DNA of 64,000 nt, taken from assembly GCF_003173615.1 (NCBI RefSeq), contig NZ_QGNA01000001.1, positions 372,001-436,000 on the forward strand. The letters run 5' to 3'. The notes below the pieces were generated by a model. That model saw only the letters and a program-made list of their open reading frames with translations. It was not told where the DNA came from and ran no database searches. The position numbers were made by a program, and so were the translations under genes. Positions 54,490 to 60,954 of this stretch are shown here, piece by piece (position 1 is the stretch's first letter; every line of letters starts with the position of its first letter). This DNA is from Falsiroseomonas bella. Its GTDB lineage: Bacteria > Pseudomonadota > Alphaproteobacteria > Acetobacterales > Acetobacteraceae.

Positions 54490-55656
54490 GTGGCGCCCGA
54501 CGGCGAGGATGACACCGTCATCCTTCCGCGCGGGCGCAGGATCGTGCCGGAGCCACCGCCCCCTTCGCCGCCGGAACCGCCGCCCCCGGCCGCATCGCGC
54601 CGTGGCGCCTGGCCCTGGCTGGCGCTGATCGCGCTGGCGCTCGCCGGCGGCGGCGCCCTGGTCCTGTTCCGGCCGTCGCCCGGCCCGGTCGTCGAGGCGC
54701 CGCCCGCGATCAGGCAGGCGCCCCCGCCCGCGCCCCCGCCCGCGCCTCCGCCCGCGGTTGTCGAAGCGCCGCCGCCAGCCCCGGTGCCGGCCCCGCCGCC
54801 GCGCGCCGAGGCGCCGCAGCCCGCGACGCCCCCGGCTGTCACGCCACCCGCTGTGACGCCGCCGGCCGCGCCGCCGCCGCCCGCGCCCGCCCTGCCGATG
54901 GCGACCGAGGCGGAGATCCTCGCCAACACCGCCCCTGCGCTGCGGATCCGGCGGCTTGCCGGCAATCCGCTGGTCGTCGTCCTCGACTTCCCCACCCTCG
55001 GCGAGCAGGCGCGCATGCTGAACCGCGTCGCGGCGCTGGTGGAAAAGGCCGGGCTGCCGCGCGACCGCGTGCTGGACGATGCGGCGCTGGCCGCGGCCAC
55101 GCGCGCCGGCGGCGGCACGGCCGAGACCTTCTATTACGGGCACAACTACCGCGCCGCGGACCTGGTGCGCTTCTTCGCGCTCGCCGATGCCGGCGCGATC
55201 GCGCTGAACGCCGAGGAGGAGAGGCTGCGCGCCCTGCTGCGCGAACTGGACTGGCTGCGGCCGGACGCCGCCGGTGCGCTGGTCTCCGTGCCGCATGCCG
55301 GCGTGGAGCCCTGGCTCGACGGACGGGCACGCGCGGCCATGCTGCGGCACGAGCTGGCGCATGGCGAGTTCTTCACCAGCCCGGCCTATGCCGCCCTGGT
55401 CTGGCGCTTCTGGCAGGAGATGCTGACGGGGGAGGAGCGCGATCGGTTCCGGACGCTGCTCGCCCAGGCGTCCTATGACCAGGCCCTCGAGGAGGTCATG
55501 GCAAACGAGGCGCATGCCTTCCTGTTCCACACGCCGGACGACCGCTTCTTCGACCCGGCCGCCGTCGGGCTGTCGCCGGAGCGCATCGCGGCGCTGCGCG
55601 CGGCGTTCATGGCCGGCATGCCGGATGGATGGCTGCGCGCGGCGATGACGCGCTGA
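54490..55656 (+). CDS. Single-pass membrane protein with Pro-rich stalk and HEXXH periplasmic domain
   Basis: A 388-residue protein not recognised as a named family. The cytosolic N-terminus reads GEDDTVILPRGRR (Thr9), then Pro-rich linker, one membrane helix (about 41-60), a long Pro/Ala stalk to about residue 140 and a globular C-terminal domain with HELAH at 287-291 and a Glu-rich EEVMANEAHAF about 45 residues later, the spacing of gluzincin-like zinc peptidases. The DDTVIL-PRGRR stretch closely resembles the phosphothreonine motif in the N-terminus of T6SS TssL, which FHA proteins read. GTG start at 54490. Follows the OmpA gene. Peptidase activity and phosphorylation are inferred. Confidence 0.75.
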   Translation: MAPDGEDDTVILPRGRRIVPEPPPPSPPEPPPPAASRRGAWPWLALIALALAGGGALVLFRPSPGPVVEAPPAIRQAPPPAPPPAPPPAVVEAPPPAPVPAPPPRAEAPQPATPPAVTPPAVTPPAAPPPPAPALPMATEAEILANTAPALRIRRLAGNPLVVVLDFPTLGEQARMLNRVAALVEKAGLPRDRVLDDAALAAATRAGGGTAETFYYGHNYRAADLVRFFALADAGAIALNAEEERLRALLRELDWLRPDAAGALVSVPHAGVEPWLDGRARAAMLRHELAHGEFFTSPAYAALVWRFWQEMLTGEERDRFRTLLAQASYDQALEEVMANEAHAFLFHTPDDRFFDPAAVGLSPERIAALRAAFMAGMPDGWLRAAMTR

Positions 55657-55729
55657 GGGGCGGCACCCCATATCCGTTTCGGCAGGCGAGGGTCCTTCCG
55701 GGCCGGCTCGCCGCGATGGAGCGAGGCCG

Positions 55730-56179
55730 ATGCAGGAAGCCACCCAGGTCGTTTGTCCGCATTGCGACGCGATCAACCGCGTGCCGAGCACGCGGCTCGC
55801 CGACGGTCCGCGCTGCGGCTCCTGCCATCGCCGCCTGTTCGAGGCGCGGCCCGTGGCGCTGGACGAGGCGCGCTTCCGTCGCCATGCCGAGCATAGCGGC
55901 GTGCCGCTGCTGGTGGATTTCTGGGCAAGCTGGTGCGGGCCGTGCCGGACCATGGCGCCCGAATTCGAAGCCGCGGCGCGCGAGCTGGAGCCGGCCATCC
56001 GGCTGGTGAAGGTCTCGACCGAGGAAGCGCCGGCGCTCGCGGCGGAACTCGGGATTGCGAGCATCCCGACGCTTGCGTTGTTCTCGGGCGGGCGGGAGGT
56101 GGCGCGGCAGGCGGGCGCTCAACCGGCGCGGCGCATCGTGGCCTGGGCGCGCAATGCCGTGCCGGCGGCGCGCGCCTGA
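55730..56179 (+). CDS. trxC: Thioredoxin 2 (TrxC-like)
   Basis: A 149-residue cytosolic thioredoxin with the extra N-terminal zinc finger of TrxC: Cys9/Cys12 (VCPHC) and Cys29/Cys32 (CGSC). The redox site is WCGPC at 68-72, and the cis-Pro is in ASIPTLALF. It reduces protein disulfides and has a role in oxidative stress in relatives, where it is often OxyR-controlled; no such site was identified here. GGAG lies before ATG 55730. It is convergent with the ArsR-type gene. Confidence 0.93.
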   Translation: MQEATQVVCPHCDAINRVPSTRLADGPRCGSCHRRLFEARPVALDEARFRRHAEHSGVPLLVDFWASWCGPCRTMAPEFEAAARELEPAIRLVKVSTEEAPALAAELGIASIPTLALFSGGREVARQAGAQPARRIVAWARNAVPAARA

Positions 56180-56251
56180 TCCGCGGCGACCGGTAGCGGC
56201 CCGGACCGGAGACCCGGCGGGCGTGGACCTACGCGGCGCCGCGCCGAACGC

Positions 56252-56611
56252 TCAGCCCGGAGGCGGGCAGAAGACGTCCGTGAGGACCTGGATCACGCGT
56301 TCCACGCGGGGATCGGCGATCCGGTAATGGATCGTCGTCCCGGTGCGCCGCGTCTTGACCAGGCCGTCCTCGCGCAGCTTGGCGAGGTGCTGCGACACCG
56401 CCGGCTGGGACAGGCGGACGCGCGCGGCAAGCTTACCGACGTGAGCCTCGCCTTCCGAGATCAGCATGCAGAGCAGCAGCAACCGGCGCTCATTGCCGAG
56501 CAGCCGGAGTAGCGCAGCGGCTTCCGCGGCGCTCTCCTCCATCATCTGATCCAGGCTGACAGGCGACGCCTGCGCCGGATCGAGTGCGGAAAGTTCCTCT
56601 ATCCTATCCAC
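56252..56611 (-). CDS. ArsR-family regulator, SqrR/BigR-like thiol sensor
   Basis: A 119-residue winged-helix protein. ArsR core: LLRLLGNERRLLLLCMLISEGEAHVGKLA, recognition helix LSQPAVSQHLAKLREDGLV and wing TRRTGTTIHYRI. There is no metal motif such as ELCVCDL; instead two cysteines remain, Cys48 in the alpha2-like helix and Cys115 near the C-terminus (DVFCPPPG), the positions used by the persulfide/H2S sensors SqrR and BigR. GTG start at 56611. It lies downstream of metZ on the same strand with a 73-bp AT-richer gap, so it could have its own promoter. A role in sulfide or persulfide response is inferred. Confidence 0.85.
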   Translation of the reverse strand: MDRIEELSALDPAQASPVSLDQMMEESAAEAAALLRLLGNERRLLLLCMLISEGEAHVGKLAARVRLSQPAVSQHLAKLREDGLVKTRRTGTTIHYRIADPRVERVIQVLTDVFCPPPG

Positions 56612-56684
56612 TATGGCAACCTATCAGGGCACCCTGCCCGGATACCTTGTTACCCGAAGCGAATTCAAGCGGAAGCATTTTCGT

Positions 56685-58082
56685 TTAATGTTTGCGTGAG
56701 GGTGCATCTGGCAGGCTGCCGGCAAGATCCAGCAACGGTGGCACCTCTGCCTCTCCTTTGGGCTCGGCCTTCGGCCGGCTGCGCTTCGGCCGCGGCGCCG
56801 ATTCGGCCGGCGGCTCCGGGGCGGCGAGGACCGGCGGCTCGGCCAGCGGTTCGACCGGCGCCGGGCGCCGCTTCGGCGGCGCGCTCGGCGTCAGGCTGTC
56901 GAGCGCCGCGGCGAGGTCGTCCACCAGGTCCGCCACGTCCTCGAGGCCGACCGAAAGCCGGATCGTGCCGTCGGTGATGCCGAGCTTCGCGCGCTCCTCC
57001 GACCCCACGCGCATATGCGTGGTCGTCGCCGGATGCGTCGCCAGCGACTTGGAGTCGCCCAGGTTGTTCGAGACATCCACGATGCCGAGCGCGTTCATGA
57101 AGCGGAACGCCGCTTCCTTGCCGCCCTTCACGTCGAAGGTCACCAGGCTGCCGCCGGCGGCCATCTGCGCCTTGGCCAGCGCCTGCTGCGGGTGGTCCAC
57201 GCGGAAGGGATAGAGCACGCGCGCCACCTCGGCCCGCTCCGCCAGGAAATCGGCGATCGCGGCGGCGGAGCGGCACATCGCCGGCAGGCGCAGATGCAGC
57301 GTCTCCAACCCCTTCAGGATCACCCAGGTGTTGAAGGGCGAGAGCGAGGGGCCGGTGTTGCGGATGAAGGGCTGCAGCACCTCGTCCACCCACTTCTTCT
57401 TCCCGAGCACCGCGCCGCCCAGCACGCGGCCCTGGCCGTCCATGTGCTTGGTGCAGGAATAGACGATGACATCGGCGCCGAACTGCATCGGCTTCTGCAG
57501 CAGCGGCGTGGCGAAGACATTGTCCACCACCACGATCGCGCCCGCGCGATGCGCTAGGTCGCAGACCGCGGCGAGGTCCACCAGCTCCAGCATCGGGTTC
57601 GACGGCGTCTCGAGCAGCACGAGCGCGGCGGGCGTGGAGAGCGCGGCCTTCCATTGGTCGAGATCGCCGCAATCCACGAATTCCGTGCGGATGCCGTAGC
57701 GCGGCAGCAGCGTGGAGACGATCCAGTGGCAGGAGCCGAACAGCGCGCGGCTCGCCACGACGCGGTCGCCGGCCTTGAGGTGCGACAGCATCGAGGCATG
57801 AACCGCCGCCATGCCCGTCGCCGTCATGCGGCAGGCCTCGGCGCCTTCGAGCAGCGCCAGCCGCTCCTCCAGCATCGAGACGGTCGGGTTGCCGAAGCGC
57901 GAATACTGGTAGTGCTGGACTTGCCCGAGGAAGGTCGCCTCGGCCTGCTCGGCGCTGTCGTAGACGAAGCCGGAGGTGAGGAAGAGCGCCTCGGCCGTCT
58001 CGTCGAAGCCCGAGCGCATCTGTCCCCCGCGAACGAGCTGGGTGGCGGGCCGGAGGGGGCGGTCGGGCAGGCGCTTGGCCAT
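56685..58082 (-). CDS. metZ: O-succinylhomoserine sulfhydrylase
   Basis: A 465-residue Cys/Met-metabolism PLP enzyme that makes homocysteine from O-succinylhomoserine and sulfide. PLP lysine is Lys212 in IVYSCTKHMDGQGRVLGG; other marks are YSRFGNPTV, ATGMAAVHASML and LETPSNPMLEL. The MetZ start MAKRLPDRPLRPATQLVRGG is typical for alphaproteobacteria. The enzyme core ends near residue 392; about 70 extra residues follow, rich in Pro, Lys, Ala and Glu (PKRRPAPVEPLAEPP), not usual for the family and probably disordered. GAGGTG lies 7 bases before the ATG. A SAM-II riboswitch precedes it. Confidence 0.94.
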   Translation of the reverse strand: MAKRLPDRPLRPATQLVRGGQMRSGFDETAEALFLTSGFVYDSAEQAEATFLGQVQHYQYSRFGNPTVSMLEERLALLEGAEACRMTATGMAAVHASMLSHLKAGDRVVASRALFGSCHWIVSTLLPRYGIRTEFVDCGDLDQWKAALSTPAALVLLETPSNPMLELVDLAAVCDLAHRAGAIVVVDNVFATPLLQKPMQFGADVIVYSCTKHMDGQGRVLGGAVLGKKKWVDEVLQPFIRNTGPSLSPFNTWVILKGLETLHLRLPAMCRSAAAIADFLAERAEVARVLYPFRVDHPQQALAKAQMAAGGSLVTFDVKGGKEAAFRFMNALGIVDVSNNLGDSKSLATHPATTTHMRVGSEERAKLGITDGTIRLSVGLEDVADLVDDLAAALDSLTPSAPPKRRPAPVEPLAEPPVLAAPEPPAESAPRPKRSRPKAEPKGEAEVPPLLDLAGSLPDAPSRKH

Positions 58083-58179
58083 CGTGACACCTCGGTCTGC
58101 GGCGCGGCCATCGCCACGCGGCTGGGGTGTCCGGCCCCTGTCGCGGGGCGTGGCGGCGGCGCGGGGCGCCGACGCGACG

Positions 58180-58268
58180 GCCGTTTAGCGCGCTTGTTTT
58201 CGCTGGCTTCCGCCACCGCCCGGGGGCAACCGGGACCTCGCCGCAAGCAGGCCGGACAAATCGCGAGG
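58180..58268 (-). promoter_or_regulatory. SAM-II riboswitch (metA motif) upstream of metZ
   Basis: Read on the minus strand: P1 5' arm CCTCGC (58268-58263), loop GATTTGTCCGGCCTGCTTGC, P1 3' arm GCGAGG (58241-58236), and after an extra GC-rich hairpin the 3' consensus AACAAGCGCGCTAAACGG (about 58197-58180). GATTTG, CCGGC, GCTTGC and GCTAAA are the conserved parts of the alphaproteobacterial SAM-II aptamer, which binds S-adenosylmethionine and lowers expression of methionine genes. It lies 98-186 bases before the metZ start. The inserted hairpin enlarges the usual linker. Confidence 0.78.
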
Positions 58269-58371
58269 GGCGTCGCCGCCGATCTCGTGCTTAGGCTGCC
58301 GCGGCGCCGGCGGTCAAGGCGGCTTGCCCGCGGCGGGCCGAGGCTCCTATATGTGCGGGCGACCTCGGGCT

Positions 58372-58409
58372 GCGGGCGTAGTTCAGAGGTAGAACGTCAG
58401 CTTCCCAAG
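58372..58409 (+). pseudogene. 5' half of tRNA-Gly left by the insertion
   Basis: GCGGGCGTAGTTCAGAGG and the rest of the D-arm and anticodon arm up to CCCAAG are identical to the intact tRNA at 59472, but the sequence then changes to AGGTTTGAGG and no 3' half follows. TTGCCC (58324-58329) and TATATG (58348-58353), 18 bp apart, sit before it as a likely original tRNA promoter. Confidence 0.85.
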
Positions 58410-58540
58410 AGGTTTGAGGCAAGTAATCATATCGCCTCACCATTCCTCATACAGCTCGCAAAGCTCTGAAATCGCTGACGTTCAGAGTCGCCGACCCTCC
58501 TCATGCTGACCATGCTGCATCGCCCCTATCCACGGGATTA

Positions 58541-58561
58541 GAGAGTGAAAAGGGAGTGAAG
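58541..58561. repeat. GGAGTGAA-type repeats, left end
   Basis: GAGAGTGAAA and GGGAGTGAAG follow each other here, and two more copies (GGAGTGAAAGT, GGAGTGAAAACTCC) lie at 59410-59434 near the other end. Short direct repeats near both ends of a tRNA-inserted element are what integrase arm-type sites look like. Confidence 0.5.
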
Positions 58562-58627
58562 ACAAAATACTTATCCACACAGGATTATTGTCTTTTGTCC
58601 CACTTGTGGTATCGTGGCTAGGTAGCA

Positions 58628-58654
58628 GGACGTGTTCTTTGACAACTGGGTAGC
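58628..58654. repeat. Left copy of a 27-bp inverted repeat around the 85-residue gene
   Basis: The core CTTTGACAACTGGGTAGC (58637-58654) recurs inverted at 58990-59007 with one mismatch; over 27 bases 23 match. The two copies enclose the gene at 58670-58927. Confidence 0.7.
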
Positions 58655-58669
58655 TATAACATCAATAAT

Positions 58670-58927
58670 ATGAACGATTTTGTTGTATCAAAGGATTTGG
58701 TGCAGTCTCTCATCATAGAGAGTTTGCCCAAGATGATGAAGGATAATTTGGACGGGTACCCAAGCCCCATAAAAAAGGCAGTCGAAGAAGCAGTGAAAGA
58801 GCAGGATGGGGCGATAAGGTTGCTGGTCAAGGAGACGCTCGCCTCCATTCTGACCGATGAGAAATTCAAGCAAATTCTTGCAGAGCGCATACTGACCGAA
58901 GCGCTGGCAAACAGCTTAAAGAGATAA
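58670..58927 (+). CDS. Unknown 85-residue protein in the tRNA-Gly element
   Basis: Begins MNDFVVSKDLVQSLIIESLP and is rich in Lys, Glu, Leu and Ile with predicted helices throughout (PIKKAVEEAVKEQDGAIRLL); no Cys, no signal peptide, no membrane helix. Codon use is AT-richer than in all neighbours outside the element, a sign of transfer. No good ribosome site before ATG 58670. It is enclosed by a 27-bp inverted repeat. Not recognised. Confidence 0.6.
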   Translation: MNDFVVSKDLVQSLIIESLPKMMKDNLDGYPSPIKKAVEEAVKEQDGAIRLLVKETLASILTDEKFKQILAERILTEALANSLKR

Positions 58928-58989
58928 CAAGGGCTACTGTCGGGGGAGCGCTACGAGGTAGCTCTTGGTGCGTCCCCGATTATCAACAT

Positions 58990-59016
58990 GCTACCCAGTT
59001 GCCAAAGCGCACGACC
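58990..59016. repeat. Right copy of the 27-bp inverted repeat
   Basis: GCTACCCAGTTGCCAAAG followed by CGCACGACC; inverse of 58628-58654 with 4 differences. Its right end coincides with the stop of the minus-strand gene at 59016. Confidence 0.7.
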
Positions 59017-59312
59017 TACGTTGCGCGAGCCTTAGCCTCCAGCTCGGCTACTTGCTTCTTCACCCACTCGCTATCTGCCGACGATACCGGAACGCCGAAC
59101 ACGTCTGTCAGCCCGAACACGATTACGATTTCGGTTTCGGCCTTGCGGCCAGGCATCACGTAGTGTGTGACGAAAACAGCATCGTCATTCATCTTCGAGA
59201 GAACACCGTTACGCTGCTGGCTTACGCGCTCAACCCGCTTCTTTGTCGGGTTGATGCCGTAGAAGACCCAGACAATCTCCTGCTCGTAAGCCTTCGTGCC
59301 CCGTTTCGCCAC
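59016..59312 (-). CDS. Unknown 98-residue protein in the tRNA-Gly element
   Basis: Starts at GTG 59312 with GGAG six bases upstream. The product (MAKRGTKAYEQEIVWVFYGI, then FVTHYVMPGRKAETEIVIVFGL and a charged helical end) is small, soluble and mixed alpha/beta. GC content is lower than in genes outside the element. Not recognised; no signal peptide or known motif. It faces the 85-residue gene across the inverted repeat. Confidence 0.6.
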   Translation of the reverse strand: MAKRGTKAYEQEIVWVFYGINPTKKRVERVSQQRNGVLSKMNDDAVFVTHYVMPGRKAETEIVIVFGLTDVFGVPVSSADSEWVKKQVAELEAKARAT

Positions 59313-59409
59313 CAGTCACTCCGTTCGCTGCCGCACCAACCTAGCACAGCTCGCCGGAGTCGCCTTGCCCAACCCCAGAACGCCAGCTAGAAAGACAGGC
59401 GCGATGCTG

Positions 59410-59434
59410 GGAGTGAAAGTGGAGTGAAAACTCC
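59410..59434. repeat. GGAGTGAA-type repeats, right end
   Basis: GGAGTGAAAGT and GGAGTGAAAACTCC in direct order, the latter also forming GGAGT/ACTCC. Matches the copies at 58541-58561. The AT-rich 59440-59470 (CTAAATAGCTGATTTAATTG) then leads into the intact tRNA and probably provides its promoter. Confidence 0.5.
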
Positions 59435-59471
59435 ACGCCGAGAGCTGCTAAATAGCTGATTTAATTGGCTT

Positions 59472-59546
59472 GCGGGCGTAGTTCAGAGGTAGAACGTCAG
59501 CTTCCCAAGCTGAATGTCGTGGGTTCGATTCCCATCGCCCGCTCCA
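59472..59546 (+). tRNA. tRNA-Gly (CCC)
   Basis: Acceptor GCGGGCG pairs with CGCCCGC, D-arm GTTC/GAAC, anticodon stem and loop CAGCTTCCCAAGCTG (anticodon CCC), T-arm GTGGG/CCCAT with TTCGATT, T73 and encoded CCA at 59544-59546. Its 5' half is also found at 58372-58409, so this intact copy was re-formed at the right end of the element. Confidence 0.95.
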
Positions 59547-59592
59547 GGTTTCCAGCGCGCGGCAGCGCCGAGCCCGCCTCCAGCCGATCCCG

Positions 59593-60954
59593 TCAGCCCG
59601 ACTTGAGCACGCCCTGCAGCTTCTCCGCCGCGGTCGGCTTGTCGGTGCGGTCGATGGCGGCGAGTTCGGCCGCGAGGCGGTCCAGCGCCTGCTCGTAGAT
59701 CTGCCGCTCGGAGAAGGACTGGTCCGGCTGGCCGGCATTGCGGTGCAGGTCGCGCACCACCTCCGCGATGGCCAGCGGATCGCCGGAATTGATCTTCTGC
59801 TCGTATTCCTGCGCGCGGCGCGACCACATGGTGCGCTTGATGCGGGCGCGGCCGCGCAGCACGTCCAGCGCCTCCTTGATGATCGCCTCGCTCGCCAGCT
59901 TGCGCAGGCCGGAGGAGGAGGCCTTGTTCACCGGGACGCGCAGCGTCATCCGGTTCTCCTCGAAGGTGACGATGATCACCTTGAGGGAGAGGCCGGCGAC
60001 GGGGATCTCCTCGATGCCCTGCACCTGGCCGACGCCATGCGTGGGATAGACCACATGGTCGCCCGCCTTGAACTCCACCTGCGGCGATCGCTGGCGCGGC
60101 GGCGGCGCCGGCGGCCCGCCCATCATGCGGGACGGCTGCGACGGACGCGCGGCGAAGGAGGGCGCGGGGGGCGAACCGTTGGGCTGGGGCGCTGCCGGCC
60201 GGGGCGGCGACGCGGAGGCTTGCGGCGCGGCGGCGGCCGGGGCGGCACCGTTCGGGGCAGCGCCGTTCGGGGCTGCGGCGACCGGGTGCGGCTTCGCCGC
60301 CACCTCGGCTGGCGGGACTGCCGGCGACGTGGGGCGGGGGGCCTCCTTGGCGGGCGCGGGCTTCGCTGCCTCAGGGCTGGAGGCTGCGGGCTTGGATGCT
60401 TGTGGCTTCGGCACCGCGACCTTTGGCGGCGCGGCGACGGCCGGCAGCGCCTTCGGCAGGGCCGCCTTCTTGACCGGGGCCGGCGCGGCGACGGGCTTCG
60501 CCTTCGCGGGCTTCACGACCGCGACGGGCGGCTTCGCGGCCGCCTTGGCGGAGGCCTTGGCGGCGCTGCGGGAAAGGGTCGGCGCGGCAGGCTTGCGCGC
60601 GGGCGGAGCGGTGCGTGCGGCGGGCTTCGCGGCCGCCTTGCGGACCGGCGGCTTCGCCGGGGCCTTGGCCACCGCCTTGCCAGCCGTCTTGGTCGCGGCC
60701 CTGGTCGCCGCGTGCGCTGCCGCCTTGGTGGCCGGCTTCGCGGCGGGCTTCGCCGCTGGCCGCTTCGGTGCGGACTTCGCGGCCGCTGGCTTCGCCGGCT
60801 TGGCGCCGGTCCGTCTTGCGGCGGCGTCCTGCTTCGGCCTCGCAGCAGGCTTCGCGGGCCGCGTGGTCGCCTTCGCCGCCGGCTGGGCGGCCCGGGCAGG
60901 CTTGGCCGCGCCCTTGGCGGTACGGCCGGCCTTCGACTGGGCACTTGCCTTCAT
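59593..60954 (-). CDS. CarD-family transcription regulator with long histone-H1-like tail
   Basis: A 453-residue protein. The C-terminal 160 residues are a normal CarD/CdnL domain: QVEFKAGDHVVYPTHGVGQV (RNA polymerase-binding Tudor-like part) and RVPVNKASSSGLRKL followed by the helical DNA-backbone-binding part (MWSRRAQEYEQKI). The first about 290 residues are Lys/Ala/Pro/Arg-rich repeats (AAKPAAK, KAPAKPPVRKAAAK) like eukaryotic H1 tails, then Pro/Ala/Gly without charge. Normal CarD is about 165 residues. CarD stabilises open promoter complexes, above all at rRNA genes. ATG at 60954 is the only sensible start; fdxA lies upstream. Confidence 0.92.
   Translation of the reverse strand: MKASAQSKAGRTAKGAAKPARAAQPAAKATTRPAKPAARPKQDAAARRTGAKPAKPAAAKSAPKRPAAKPAAKPATKAAAHAATRAATKTAGKAVAKAPAKPPVRKAAAKPAARTAPPARKPAAPTLSRSAAKASAKAAAKPPVAVVKPAKAKPVAAPAPVKKAALPKALPAVAAPPKVAVPKPQASKPAASSPEAAKPAPAKEAPRPTSPAVPPAEVAAKPHPVAAAPNGAAPNGAAPAAAAPQASASPPRPAAPQPNGSPPAPSFAARPSQPSRMMGGPPAPPPRQRSPQVEFKAGDHVVYPTHGVGQVQGIEEIPVAGLSLKVIIVTFEENRMTLRVPVNKASSSGLRKLASEAIIKEALDVLRGRARIKRTMWSRRAQEYEQKINSGDPLAIAEVVRDLHRNAGQPDQSFSERQIYEQALDRLAAELAAIDRTDKPTAAEKLQGVLKSG

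Larger units (their letters stand above)
58410..58669. other. Left non-coding part of the element
   Basis: No gene is supported in these 260 bases. GCTGACGTTC near 58474 is the reverse complement of GAACGTCAGC in the tRNA half at 58392, so the read-through RNA could fold on itself. GAGTGAAAAGGGAGTGAAG lies at 58543-58561, and TGTTCTTTGACAA (58633-58645) looks like an rRNA-leader BoxA. Confidence 0.5.
58371..59509. mobile_element. 1100-bp element inserted in tRNA-Gly(CCC), bounded by a 39-bp direct repeat
   Basis: The 39 bases at 58371-58409 recur at 59471-59509, exactly 1100 bp apart. They are the 5' half of tRNA-Gly up to the anticodon loop, ending CTTCCCAAG. Between them the DNA is clearly AT-richer than the genome, with two small unknown genes, GGAGTGAA repeats near both ends and no integrase. 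This is the pattern of site-specific recombination in an anticodon loop by an enzyme supplied elsewhere, or of an element that has lost its integrase. Confidence 0.75.

Noticed and set aside
58372-58409. A second functional tRNA-Gly at the left end of the element
   Set aside because: Only the 5' half is present; no T-arm or 3' acceptor follows, although the anticodon bases are there.
58633-58645. A ribosomal RNA operon leader suggested by the BoxA-like sequence
   Set aside because: No 16S or other rRNA sequence follows; kept only as an odd motif in the element.
58654-58890. Minus-strand 78-codon frame in the element
   Set aside because: Exact antisense of the 85-residue gene, Ser/Phe/Leu-rich, no ribosome site.
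58965-59390. Plus-strand 141-codon frame in the element
   Set aside because: Antisense of the 98-residue gene, no ribosome site, no family resemblance; the minus-strand reading has GGAG and better composition.
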